A stretch of DNA of 37,220 bases from Peptostreptococcus canis. GTDB lineage: Bacteria; Bacillota; Clostridia; Peptostreptococcales; Peptostreptococcaceae. Below are positions 15,952 to 24,062 of the stretch, one piece after another. The notes under the pieces are model-generated. The model ran no database searches. It was not told the origin of the DNA and saw only the letters and a program-made list of their open reading frames with translations. Each line of letters begins with the position of its first letter. Position 1 is the stretch's first letter. The position numbers and the translations under genes are program-made. Location: contig NZ_JABGBW010000011.1 in assembly GCF_014229965.1 (NCBI RefSeq), positions 1 through 37,220 on the forward strand, given 5' to 3'.

Positions 15952-16905
15952 TTACTGAAATTTTAAAAATTCTGCCAGCTGATTTGGATCTGTACCACAT
16001 ACAAACAAATTTGTACTTAATTCAAATCCACCAAAATTATATTTTCTTGGTACAATATGAAAATGAGTTCTAAAAACATCCTTTTCTTTATTATCAACTG
16101 GATATGTATGTATTAACATATTGAATGGTATTTCACCTTGATAAGTTTTCCATTTTTTGAAAAGTTCTTTTAAAATATAAGATATTTCATTTATATGAGA
16201 AACACTCAACTTTCCAAATTCGATATCATCTTTCTGAATAATTCTTATTTCTCCATTATACCTGGTAGCATAGGGAACATATAACAGAAAATACTTACCA
16301 TTATATACCACTCTTTTTTGATATTTTAATTCTGCCAAAATTATATCATCATATAAAGAAGATTTTTTCTTTTTATAATGTTCTCTGGCAACTTGTAACT
16401 CTTTTTGTATTTCTGGTGGAATCAAATTAAAAGATGTAATTTGAGAATGTGGATGCATAAGTGATGCACCGGAATTTCTAAGAAAATTTTTAAATATATT
16501 CACATACTTTATTCCTTTTTCCTTCTCTAACTTATCAACCCTTCTAACAAGTAGAGTGAAAAAAAATTGAAATTCTTCTATATTCATATTATAAAAACTT
16601 CCATTATGTCTAAATGTTTCTATTAACACTTCATGCTCACCAAATATTTCTTCAGTTGACATATCTATTATAGGAAATTTATTTGCAACAGATTTCGACA
16701 CCCAGTCTCCATCAAGTTCAATACTATCCTTTAACTCATCATCTTTTGACTCATTTCCTCTGCAAAATGGACATTCAGAACTATATTCTTCCCCATTACC
16801 ATTAAAATTTTCGCCAGTATTAACCATATCGTGTGGTCTTTGATTTCTATAACTAGCGTAAATTACTAAATCTCCAGTAATCGAATCCTTTCTTATTTCT
16901 TTCAT
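15952..16905 (-). CDS. galT: GalT-family nucleotidyltransferase (galactose-1-phosphate uridylyltransferase-like)
   Basis: HIT-superfamily enzyme of the GalT branch. With the ATG at 16905 (after GAGGAG) it is 317 aa and begins MKEIRKDSITGDLVIYA, the usual GalT opening. A longer frame from 16941 is unlikely, since its ATG overlaps a probable -10. Motifs: zinc-type CPFC (45-48), FGEHEVLIET (88-97), and the active-site HPHSQ (151-155), where His153 would carry the nucleotide; the E. coli enzyme has HPHGQ. No galE, galK or other sugar gene is nearby, so the true substrate could differ (for example an ADP-sugar phosphorylase). It is co-transcribed with exoA. Confidence 0.78.
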   Translation of the reverse strand: MKEIRKDSITGDLVIYASYRNQRPHDMVNTGENFNGNGEEYSSECPFCRGNESKDDELKDSIELDGDWVSKSVANKFPIIDMSTEEIFGEHEVLIETFRHNGSFYNMNIEEFQFFFTLLVRRVDKLEKEKGIKYVNIFKNFLRNSGASLMHPHSQITSFNLIPPEIQKELQVAREHYKKKKSSLYDDIILAELKYQKRVVYNGKYFLLYVPYATRYNGEIRIIQKDDIEFGKLSVSHINEISYILKELFKKWKTYQGEIPFNMLIHTYPVDNKEKDVFRTHFHIVPRKYNFGGFELSTNLFVCGTDPNQLAEFLKFQ

Positions 16906-17243
16906 AATAAACTTCTCCTCATACTCACAAACTATCTTCATTATAATAATATACCATATTTGACAACAATTAACACAATATTCTTCATTTTTTAGCTATT
17001 TTAATTTAAATCAATTATATATATTGACTTTTTTAACAAAAAAATTTATAAAAAATACTATTATATAAATTTATTACAATATTTTTAATCAAGTATAGTT
17101 TTTTTTGTAAATAGCCATATAATATTTGTTAATTTTTAAATATAGTATAAATTTATTTATTTTTTATACCTTTTATGTTATATTATTTACTATAAAGGGA
17201 AAATGTTTTTTTATCCCTTAAATAAATATTACGGAGGTTCAAA
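16906..17243. other. divergent intergenic region, galT / aminotransferase
   Basis: This stretch is very AT-rich with no ORF. On the minus side TATAAT (16940-16945) with a poor -35 is a candidate galT promoter. On the plus side TGTTATATT (17176-17184) is an extended -10 with TTTATT 17 bp upstream, a candidate for the aminotransferase gene. A 6-bp inverted repeat AAGGGA / TCCCTT (17195-17200 / 17214-17219) lies in the aminotransferase leader. It is too short to call a riboswitch or terminator. Confidence 0.45.
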
Positions 17244-18443
17244 ATGAAATTTTCTAACAGAGTTGGTTCAATGCAAGCTTCACCAGTAAGAAAGCTTGTT
17301 CCATATGCTACAGCCGCAAAAAAAGATGGAGTAAAAGTATATCACTTAAACATAGGACAGCCTGATATAAAAACTCCTGAAGGTTTTATGAAAGCTGTTA
17401 AAAATTTTGATGATAAAGTACTAGAATATGCTGATTCAGTTGGTTCTGAAGAACTAGTAAACGCTATGATTGAATACTATAAAGAATACGGAATCAACTA
17501 TGAAAGTGGTGAACTCTTAATTACAAATGGTGGTTCAGAGGCATTACTTTTTGCAATGTTGGCCTTGTGTAATCCTGGAGAAAATATATTAGTTCCAGAA
17601 CCATTTTATACTAACTACAATGGTTTTGCTACTTGCGTGGATGTAAAAATTAAACCTATAACTACAACTGCAGAAAATGGATTCCACTTACCATCAAAAG
17701 AAAAAGTACTGGCTTCTATGGATGAAAATACTAGAGCTATCCTTTTATCCAATCCTGGTAATCCAACTGGTGCGATTTATACTCTTGAGGAGATGCAGAT
17801 GTTAGCTGAAGTTGCAATAGAAAAAGATTTATGGATTATTTCGGATGAAGTTTATAGGGAATTCGTTTATGATGGATTGAAATATACTAGTTTTGGAAAC
17901 TTAGAAAATGTGGCTGATAGAGTCATAATAGTTGATTCAGTTTCCAAAAGATATTCGGCATGTGGAGCGAGAATAGGTTCTTTGGCTTCTAAAAACAAAG
18001 AATTTATTGCTCAGGTATTAAAACTTTGCCAGGGAAGACTTTGTGTACCTACATTAGAAATGGCCGGTGCAGCTGAACTTTATAGAACTCCTAAATCTTA
18101 TTTTGAAGAAGTAAATGCTGAATACTGTAAAAGAAGAGATACATTGTATGAAGAAATAATGAAAATTCCTGGCGTTGTTTGTGAAAAACCAACTGGAGCA
18201 TTCTATATGGTCGTTAAACTTCCGGTTGAAAATGCAGAGGACTTTGTAATTTTCATGCTTAATAAATTTAGACACAATGGTGCCACTACAATGGCTACTC
18301 CTGCTGAAAATTTCTATGCTACTCCAGGTTTGGGAAGAGATGAAGTCAGACTTGCATACATATTAAATACAGAAGACTTAAAAAATGCTGCCGAATGCCT
18401 AAGACTAGGATTAGAAGCATATAAAGCTGAAGGAAATAAATAA
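17244..18443 (+). CDS. class I/II PLP-dependent aminotransferase
   Basis: Fold-type I aminotransferase, probably aspartate or a broad-specificity amino-acid aminotransferase. It is 399 aa. PLP-site motifs: NGGSEA (95-100, phosphate loop), NPGNPTG (170-176), DEVYREF (201-207) and SVSKRYSACGARIG (232-245), with Lys235 the expected Schiff-base lysine. The substrate-carboxylate arginine falls in the RLAYILN region near the C-terminus (DEVRLAYIL). The ATG follows an ACGGAGG site. It stands alone on the plus strand with its own terminator. Exact substrate cannot be read from the sequence. Confidence 0.88.
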   Translation: MKFSNRVGSMQASPVRKLVPYATAAKKDGVKVYHLNIGQPDIKTPEGFMKAVKNFDDKVLEYADSVGSEELVNAMIEYYKEYGINYESGELLITNGGSEALLFAMLALCNPGENILVPEPFYTNYNGFATCVDVKIKPITTTAENGFHLPSKEKVLASMDENTRAILLSNPGNPTGAIYTLEEMQMLAEVAIEKDLWIISDEVYREFVYDGLKYTSFGNLENVADRVIIVDSVSKRYSACGARIGSLASKNKEFIAQVLKLCQGRLCVPTLEMAGAAELYRTPKSYFEEVNAEYCKRRDTLYEEIMKIPGVVCEKPTGAFYMVVKLPVENAEDFVIFMLNKFRHNGATTMATPAENFYATPGLGRDEVRLAYILNTEDLKNAAECLRLGLEAYKAEGNK

Positions 18444-18471
18444 GCTAAATTTATTTAATATTTTCAATAAT

Positions 18472-18517
18472 AAAAAGGACCTATTGAGATTTTATACTCT
18501 CACAACAGGTCTTTTTT
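18472..18517. terminator. terminator between aminotransferase and marR genes (bidirectional)
   Basis: GGACCT / AGGTC stem with further TTG/CAA pairing around an AT-rich loop, an A-run on the left and TTTTTT on the right. Both convergent genes can use it. Confidence 0.7.
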
Positions 18518-18569
18518 ATTATTAACTAAAACTTTATAATAAAATTACTTTTAAAATATTCCATATTTA

Positions 18570-19019
18570 TTATTTTGATATTTCTTCTACCGTTTTTATA
18601 ATAACATTCATTGCATCAAAAAAATGTTGCAGATTTTCATTACCTATTTTATCAATTTTCCCTTTTAAAGATTCCTTTAAATACTCTACAAAATCTTGAG
18701 CTAATTTATCTCCTTTTTCAGTTAAAACTATATTATATTTTCTTCTGTCTCTTCTATCCTTAGTTCTTTCAACATATTTTTTTTCTTCTAAATCATCAAT
18801 CATACTTGTTAAACTGCCTTTTTCAATATTTAGCATATTGCATAATTCACTCATGCTTATAGAACCATAATTTTTAATAAAAGTGATTGCTCTCACTTGT
18901 GTCTTATTGATATTTGTAGTTTGCATAAAAGACTTTATATACTCAAGATAAAAATCATTATATATTTTTGGTAATGACTTTACCATAAATGAAATTGTCA
19001 TATCCACATTATTATACAT
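18570..19019 (-). CDS. MarR-family transcriptional regulator
   Basis: Winged-helix DNA-binding protein, 149 aa, the usual MarR size. The recognition region (about 55-100) includes YGSISMSELCNMLNIEKGSLTSMIDDLEEKKYVER and the wing TKDRRDRRKYNIVLTEKG, both family hallmarks. The helices at each end form the dimer interface. It is transcribed divergently from uppP, so it may regulate itself and possibly uppP. A near-palindrome, TTTAT-CTATAG-TATAAA (about 19042-19058), overlaps its own -10 and is a possible operator. Ligand and targets are unknown. Confidence 0.9.
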   Translation of the reverse strand: MYNNVDMTISFMVKSLPKIYNDFYLEYIKSFMQTTNINKTQVRAITFIKNYGSISMSELCNMLNIEKGSLTSMIDDLEEKKYVERTKDRRDRRKYNIVLTEKGDKLAQDFVEYLKESLKGKIDKIGNENLQHFFDAMNVIIKTVEEISK

Positions 19020-19050
19020 AAATATACCTCCAACCTATCTTTTTATCTAT

Positions 19051-19079
19051 AGTATAAACAAATAGAGAGTTTTTTTCAA
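19051..19079 (-). promoter_or_regulatory. marR promoter
   Basis: TTGAAA (19074-19079), 17-bp spacer, TATACT (19051-19056) on the minus strand. The -10 lies in the near-palindrome TTTATCTATAGTATAAA, which fits autoregulation but is not proof of it. Confidence 0.65.
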
Positions 19080-19240
19080 TATAATATAATAAAATATTTG
19101 ACTTTTTCATATTAAATTCTTATAAAATCATTAAATTTCCAATTTTATGCTAATTTTAGTTTATTGATATAAATTTTTTATATATTATTCTAGAACGAAT
19201 TCCTTATCTTTCAATTTATAATTTTTAAACTCATGATTTA

Positions 19241-19269
19241 TTGATTAATTAAGATAACTATGATAATAT
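19241..19269 (+). promoter_or_regulatory. uppP promoter
   Basis: TTGATT (19241-19246), 17-bp spacer, TAATAT (19264-19269), with TGA directly before the -10. It gives a leader of about 25 nt before the AAAGGAGG site. Confidence 0.5.
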
Positions 19270-19302
19270 TATATAATATTGTGTAAATAAAGGAGGTATG
19301 TT

Positions 19303-20112
19303 TTGATAGAAGTAATTAAGGCATTATTGCTCGGTATTATTCAGGGAATTACAGAATGGTTGCCGGTAAGTAGCACAGGTCATATGATTTTATTAGATCA
19401 ATTTTTACATTTGGCCGGTTCAAAAAAGTTTGTAGATACATTTTTAGTCGTAATTCAGTTTGGCTCAATACTCGCTGTTTTAATACTTTATTTTGAAAAG
19501 TTAAATCCATTTTCAAAAAGTAAAAGCAAAAAAGAAAAAAAATCTACTTGGAGTCTTTGGATAAAAGTTATTATAGCTGTTATACCATCTGGTGTTATAG
19601 GAGTATTATTTGAGGATAAAATAGATGAGTTGTTTTTTAAACCATCAATTGTAGCGTTAGCTCTTATAATCTATGGTATAATTATGATTTGGTTAGAAAG
19701 TAGAAACAGAAAACCATTAATTACGAAATTTAACCAGGTATCATATAAAACAGCTTTTTTGATTGGTCTATTTCAGGTTTTAGCTTTAGTACCAGGAACA
19801 TCAAGATCCGGCTCAACTATTATAGGTGCAACTCTTTTAGGTACATCAAGATTTATTGCTGCTGAATTTTCTTTTTTCTTGGCAATACCAACCATGCTTG
19901 GAGCAAGTCTACTGAAATTATTAAAAGCAGGATTTTCTTTTACCGGTTTTGAATGGTTTATAATGTTTATCGGATCTCTTACTGCGTTTATTGTTTCTGT
20001 AATAGTAATAAAATTCTTTATGAGTTATATCAAAAAACATGACTTTAAAGCATTCGGTATTTATAGAATTATACTCGGTTTAATAGTATTTATATTTTTT
20101 ATGTTTAATTAA
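19303..20112 (+). CDS. uppP: undecaprenyl-diphosphatase (bacitracin resistance protein)
   Basis: Integral membrane phosphatase of the BacA/UppP family that regenerates undecaprenyl phosphate, the carrier lipid for peptidoglycan synthesis; high dosage gives bacitracin tolerance. It is 269 aa. Active-site motifs are QGITEWLPVSSTGH (14-27) and PGTSRSGST (164-172), with about seven or eight hydrophobic segments. A lysine/serine-rich loop at about 71-81 is probably cytoplasmic. The start is TTG at 19303, 8 nt after AAAGGAGG; the nearby ATG at 19298 stops at once. It is divergent from the marR-family gene. Confidence 0.95.
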   Translation: MIEVIKALLLGIIQGITEWLPVSSTGHMILLDQFLHLAGSKKFVDTFLVVIQFGSILAVLILYFEKLNPFSKSKSKKEKKSTWSLWIKVIIAVIPSGVIGVLFEDKIDELFFKPSIVALALIIYGIIMIWLESRNRKPLITKFNQVSYKTAFLIGLFQVLALVPGTSRSGSTIIGATLLGTSRFIAAEFSFFLAIPTMLGASLLKLLKAGFSFTGFEWFIMFIGSLTAFIVSVIVIKFFMSYIKKHDFKAFGIYRIILGLIVFIFFMFN

Positions 20113-20184
20113 TCTTGTGTTTTTATCAATGTGAATATTTTTATACACAATAATATGCATTCAAATTATATAGTAATAGAAAAC

Positions 20185-20221
20185 GGCTAGTCAATATACT
20201 TATTAAAGTATCTAACTAGCC
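20185..20221. terminator. terminator between uppP and the helicase-like gene
   Basis: GGCTAGT (20185-20191) pairs with ACTAGCC (20215-20221), and an inner ATACTT / AAGTAT pairs as well. A T-rich tract follows on the minus strand (GTTTTCT) and a weaker one on the plus. It serves two convergent genes. Confidence 0.6.
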
Positions 20222-20276
20222 ATTATTTATATATTTTATACTTATTTTATATAAAAATGTAGCCCAATTTTAATGC

Positions 20277-22061
20277 CTATTTTGAACTTTCCAATAATAT
20301 TTTTGCAATATCACTATTTTCAGGAGTATAAGATATCACAATACTTAGTACCTCCTCTGCCCTTGTCATTGCTGTATATACCTTATTTAAATCACCTGCA
20401 AAGTCATTTATTTGGTAATCCTGATCCTCTTTTGTCACACTATGATTATATAACATTTCAAGCTCACAGACAACTACTGCCTTGAAAGAAAGAGACTTTA
20501 TAGAGTATATATTAGAAATTGTTATACCATTTCTAGGTGTGATATTGGTTATCGAATCATCCGCATACATATACTCAATGCCAGCATCCTCGAGCAGTTT
20601 TCTAAGCATATATTGAAAATATATTACCTTTCCGTTTTTTAATTTCTTTTTATTGTACGGATATATAATGGCAATATCTTTGTAATCATAACCTAGATCA
20701 TTTACAAAATGTTGAACTTCCCAAATTACAGAGTTTATCTGATCATCCAAATCTTCCACTCTGACAATATTAACCTTTCTGGTAAAATCCAGTACGGTTT
20801 CAGTTTTCATAAATAACTCCGAGGCAAGATTATCTCTGAGATTAGACAAATAATTATTGGAGTTTTCACAATATTTATTGATAAAATCTGTAACCTCTAT
20901 ACTTTGTCTATAATTTTTACTCAATACTAAATCATCTTCATATTCAATTGCTTTGACTCTGCATTTAAAAATATTTAAATTATTATTTATGTTGTACGAC
21001 TTACAAAAGCTAACATTAAAAATGTTCTTTGTTTTATATAAAAATTCATGAACTAAAGATATTTCTTCTTCAGTAAAATTTTCACCTTCATCTATAAATA
21101 TTCCCTTAAACATACTCTTATTTTTTATTGTATTATCAATTTGTTTCATTATATTTGCAAATGCCTTATCATAATTTTTCTTTAAAAGATTATGGTCTAT
21201 AACAAGTTTATTAGCTTTTGCAACTTTAAAAATGAAAGAACTAAAAGTATGTAACTCTATATTATCCGAATCTGCATAAAGCAAATCTAGCTTTTCTCTA
21301 AACTGATTATATTGTTGTTTCGAAAAGGTTAGTAATAAAAATTTATGATGAGGATATATTTTAGAGAGTTTTATAACTCTTGATAACAATAACGAACTTT
21401 TTCCTGTTCCGGTACCACCTCTTATTATATGATTTCCATAATTTACAGAAGAAACAAAGGTCATCTGCTCTTCTTCCATTAACGATAATTTATACTCGGT
21501 TGCCTCATTAGAAAATATAACTTTTTTAAAATTTTTATTTAAATTAAGACCTGTTGTAAACACGAAATATTCTGTACATATATTTAATAAAAATATAGAT
21601 AATTCGACTTCATTATTTTTTTCAGATAAATAGTCTGTTAATAACTTATTTGATTTAGACATTTTAAAAGTATTTTCTCCAAATATAATTTTTTCTCTTA
21701 CAAAATTTTCATATCCAAACGTTTTTTCTATTGATTCTATATATGGCATAACAAAAATATAATTATAATTGATATTTGGAAAAAATTTCTTCATATTTTC
21801 TGAAAGAAGATTGTATTCTTCATACATTATTTCAATTATCTCTTCATCTAAAAAAGAAAAAAGTTCTTCTGTTGTATCCATAAATTTTAAAAATAGAATA
21901 GAATTATTTTTAATATACAGCATATCAGTATTTATTCCTTTAAAAGGAATAGCTTTAGGGATAATAAAATCTTCTTCAGTTGCATTTTCATATATAGTCT
22001 TTTCAAAAGACTTAAGCTTTAATGAATCCAAGTTAGATTCAATATTCAGAAAACTTTTCAA
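20277..22061 (-). CDS. divergent superfamily-1 (UvrD-like) helicase/ATPase
   Basis: 594 aa. Residues 1-190 match nothing I can name; a degenerate NERD-type nuclease fold is possible (FKGINTDMLYIKNNSILFLKF, 40-60). The rest is UvrD/Rep-like: Q motif Gln199, Walker A GGTGTGKSS (215-223), motif Ia LLLTFSKQQ (242-250), Ib LHTFSSF (270-276), motif II IFIDEGENF (321-329, DEGE instead of DEAQ/DEQQ), motif IV LSKNYRQS (380-387), a poor motif V, and motif VI YTAMTRAEE near the end. The usual motif III GDxxQSIY is not recognisable. At this length the usual large 1B/2B insertions must be reduced. The start is TTG at 22061, preceded by eight G. Role unknown; it has its own promoter. Confidence 0.8.
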   Translation of the reverse strand: MKSFLNIESNLDSLKLKSFEKTIYENATEEDFIIPKAIPFKGINTDMLYIKNNSILFLKFMDTTEELFSFLDEEIIEIMYEEYNLLSENMKKFFPNINYNYIFVMPYIESIEKTFGYENFVREKIIFGENTFKMSKSNKLLTDYLSEKNNEVELSIFLLNICTEYFVFTTGLNLNKNFKKVIFSNEATEYKLSLMEEEQMTFVSSVNYGNHIIRGGTGTGKSSLLLSRVIKLSKIYPHHKFLLLTFSKQQYNQFREKLDLLYADSDNIELHTFSSFIFKVAKANKLVIDHNLLKKNYDKAFANIMKQIDNTIKNKSMFKGIFIDEGENFTEEEISLVHEFLYKTKNIFNVSFCKSYNINNNLNIFKCRVKAIEYEDDLVLSKNYRQSIEVTDFINKYCENSNNYLSNLRDNLASELFMKTETVLDFTRKVNIVRVEDLDDQINSVIWEVQHFVNDLGYDYKDIAIIYPYNKKKLKNGKVIYFQYMLRKLLEDAGIEYMYADDSITNITPRNGITISNIYSIKSLSFKAVVVCELEMLYNHSVTKEDQDYQINDFAGDLNKVYTAMTRAEEVLSIVISYTPENSDIAKILLESSK

Positions 22062-22066
22062 AATAA

Positions 22067-22074
22067 CCCCCCCC
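22067..22074 (-). promoter_or_regulatory. 8-G tract serving as ribosome site of the helicase-like gene
   Basis: On the minus strand eight consecutive G lie 5 nt before the TTG start. They can pair with the anti-Shine-Dalgarno CCUCC through one G-U. An ATG at 22080-22078 lies upstream and is out of frame with eight G, but would be in frame with seven (or ten). The tract is striking in DNA of this composition. Confidence 0.6.
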
Positions 22075-22086
22075 TAACATATGATA

Positions 22087-22115
22087 ATTATATCATAAAA
22101 AAACAGTACCGTAAA
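22087..22115 (-). promoter_or_regulatory. promoter of the helicase-like gene
   Basis: Extended -10 TGATATAAT on the minus strand (TATAAT at 22087-22092) with a modest -35, TTTACG, 17 bp upstream (22110-22115). The -35 lies inside the rny terminator stem. The predicted start site is at or near the ATG at 22080. Confidence 0.5.
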
Positions 22116-22133
22116 ATAAAATACGATACTGTT
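22097..22133 (-). terminator. rny terminator
   Basis: AACAGTATCGTA pairs with TACGGTACTGTT (22122-22133 / 22102-22113, one G-U) around an 8-nt loop, followed on the minus strand by seven T. It begins a few bases after the rny stop. Confidence 0.85.
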
Positions 22134-22140
22134 TTTCTTA

Positions 22141-23691
22141 CTATTTTGCATAGTCAGTAGCTCTAGTTTCTCTGATAATACTTACTTTAATTTGACCTGG
22201 ATAATCTAATTCTTCCTCTATTCTTCTTGTCATATCTCTTGCAAGTAAATGTATTTCTTCATCATTTATTTCTTCTGGTTTAACCATAATTCTCACTTCT
22301 CTACCAGCTTGAATAGCAAATGATTTATCTACACCTTCATATGAGTTAGTTATTTCTTCCAATTTTTCCAATCTCTTTATATAAGCTTCAAGAGTTTCTC
22401 TTCTTGCTCCCGGTCTAGCTGCAGATATTGCATCAGCAGCAGTTACCAATACAGCTTCTACTGTCTGAGGTTCATAATCACCATGATGCGTACTCATCGC
22501 ATGAATTACATCTTTTGATTCTTTGTATTTTTTCAATAAGTCCATACCAATTTCAATATGAGTCCCTTCGATTTCATGATCGACTGCCTTACCTATATCA
22601 TGTACTAAACCAGCTCTTTTAGCTAATTTTACATCTGCTCCTATTTCTTCAGCCATTATACCTGCCAAAATAGAAACTTCTATTGAGTGCTTTAGTACAT
22701 TTTGACCATAACTAGTTCTATATTTCAATCTTCCTAATAACTTAACTAGTTCTGGATGAAGTCCATGAACACCCGTATCAAACATAGCCTGTTCACCAGC
22801 TTCTTTAATGATATTTTGAACTTCTTTTTTGGCCTTTTCAACCATTTCTTCAATTCTAGCCGGATGTATTCTTCCATCTCCAATAAGATTTTCAAGTGCA
22901 ATTCTTGCTACTTCTCTTCTTATAGGATCAAATCCTGATAAAATAACTGCCTCAGGAGTATCATCTATTATCAAATCAATTCCGGTAAGTGTTTCTAAGG
23001 CTCTTATATTTCTACCTTCTCTACCAATTATTCTACCTTTCATTTCATCATTAGGAAGATTAACCACAGATACAGTAGTCTCAGCAACATGATCTGCCGA
23101 ACATTTCTGAATTGCATAACCTATTATCTCTCTCGCCCTTTTGTCAGCTTCTTCTTTTGCTTGAGATTCTTTTTCTTTAATCATTAAAGATATTTCTCTT
23201 CTAACATCTCTTTCGGCATTTGAAAATATTATCTCTTTAGCTTCATCTGTTGTATATCCGGAAATATTTTCCAACTTTTGAAGTTGCTGCTCTTTAATCT
23301 GATCAATTTCCGATTCCTTTTTATTTACAGCTTCAGTCTTCCTCTGTAAATTAGTCTCTTTCTGCTCTAAAGATTGCATCTTTCTATCAAGAGTTTCTTC
23401 CTTTTGCAAAACTCTTTTTTCATATTTCTGTACTTCGTTTCTTCTTTCCTTGTTTTCCTTTTCTCCTTCAGTACGTAATCTATGAATTTCTTCTTTGGCT
23501 TCAAGAAGTTTTTCTTTTTTAACTGTCTCAGAATCTCTATTTGCTTTATCGACAATATCTTTTGCAAGTGTTTCAGCCTGTCCGATTTTAGCTTCTGAGA
23601 TATTTTTTCTGATGACATAACCAATCAATAGTCCTACGATTACTGCAATCACTGCGGTAATACCCACGTGTAGTAAATTAATTGTGTCCAC
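22141..23691 (-). CDS. rny: ribonuclease Y
   Basis: Membrane-anchored endoribonuclease that starts mRNA decay in Firmicutes. Up to 516 aa. Order: N-terminal membrane helix (about 9-28), long charged coiled coil (about 30-190), KH domain (about 205-270, with [15 protein letters not shown]), HD domain with the metal-binding [10 protein letters not shown] near residue 365, and a C-terminal RNase Y domain. The first possible start is GTG at 23691, but AGGAGG overlaps it. An ATT at 23682 lies 8 nt after AGGAGG and may be the real start, removing three residues. It follows recA, separated by a terminator, with its own strong promoter and a palindrome at the predicted start site. Confidence 0.95.
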   Translation of the reverse strand: MDTINLLHVGITAVIAVIVGLLIGYVIRKNISEAKIGQAETLAKDIVDKANRDSETVKKEKLLEAKEEIHRLRTEGEKENKERRNEVQKYEKRVLQKEETLDRKMQSLEQKETNLQRKTEAVNKKESEIDQIKEQQLQKLENISGYTTDEAKEIIFSNAERDVRREISLMIKEKESQAKEEADKRAREIIGYAIQKCSADHVAETTVSVVNLPNDEMKGRIIGREGRNIRALETLTGIDLIIDDTPEAVILSGFDPIRREVARIALENLIGDGRIHPARIEEMVEKAKKEVQNIIKEAGEQAMFDTGVHGLHPELVKLLGRLKYRTSYGQNVLKHSIEVSILAGIMAEEIGADVKLAKRAGLVHDIGKAVDHEIEGTHIEIGMDLLKKYKESKDVIHAMSTHHGDYEPQTVEAVLVTAADAISAARPGARRETLEAYIKRLEKLEEITNSYEGVDKSFAIQAGREVRIMVKPEEINDEEIHLLARDMTRRIEEELDYPGQIKVSIIRETRATDYAK

Positions 23692-23791
23692 CTCCTCTTA
23701 ATTATTTTGTTTTCAAAGTTCTAATTTCAATTCCAAGATAACTTTATATTAAAGTATTTCAACTTGTTCAAAAAATCATAAATTCATATAC

Positions 23792-23804
23792 AGGACATTG
23801 TCCT
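23792..23804. promoter_or_regulatory. operator-like palindrome at the rny start site
   Basis: AGGACATTGTCCT is a perfect 13-bp palindrome about 7 bp downstream of the rny -10, so it covers roughly +1 to +13. Flanking ATATA on both sides extends the symmetry. As RNA it could form only a short 5' stem. The binding protein is unknown. Confidence 0.45.
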
Positions 23805-23811
23805 ATATATT

Positions 23812-23840
23812 ATTTTATAATCTTTTATATGTTATGTCAA
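23812..23840 (-). promoter_or_regulatory. rny promoter
   Basis: TTGACA (23835-23840, consensus), 17-bp spacer, TAAAAT (23812-23817) on the minus strand. Confidence 0.75.
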
Positions 23841-23967
23841 TTATTTAAAATTCTACGATTATTTAGAATAATATATAATATTTTTCACAAGTAGTATTTC
23901 CAGTAGAAAAATCAAGTATTTTATCAAATTATTGATTTAACATCTTATTAATCTATAAATTAATCTA

Positions 23968-24012
23968 TAAAAAATACTATTACGAAATTTAAAATTAAAA
24001 TCGTAATAGTAT
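23968..24012 (-). terminator. recA terminator
   Basis: Perfect 12-bp stem ATACTATTACGA / TCGTAATAGTAT (23974-23985 / 24001-24012) with a 15-nt loop, followed on the minus strand by TTTTTT. It lies about 50 bp after the recA stop. Confidence 0.85.
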
Positions 24013-24062
24013 CATAATTATAAAACAAATAAATATTTATATACAATTTTTAAATGATCATA

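Larger units (their letters stand above)
23692..24062. other. rny upstream region
   Basis: No ORF. From right to left it holds the recA terminator (23968-24012), AT-rich DNA, the rny promoter (23812-23840), a 13-bp perfect palindrome (23792-23804), and about 100 nt of leader up to the AGGAGG site. The leader shows no other strong structure. Confidence 0.6.

Noticed and set aside
16946-17240. Riboswitch upstream of the aminotransferase gene
   Set aside because: Only a 6-bp inverted repeat is present; no conserved riboswitch core is visible.
19020-19302. MarR operator near TTCTAGAA / GAATTC in the uppP upstream region
   Set aside because: The palindromes are 6-8 bp, unpaired with the promoter and likely chance.
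23941-23971. Short direct repeat ATCTATAA...ATCTATAA near the recA terminator
   Set aside because: Only two AT-rich copies of 8 bp; no array structure, so not CRISPR-like.
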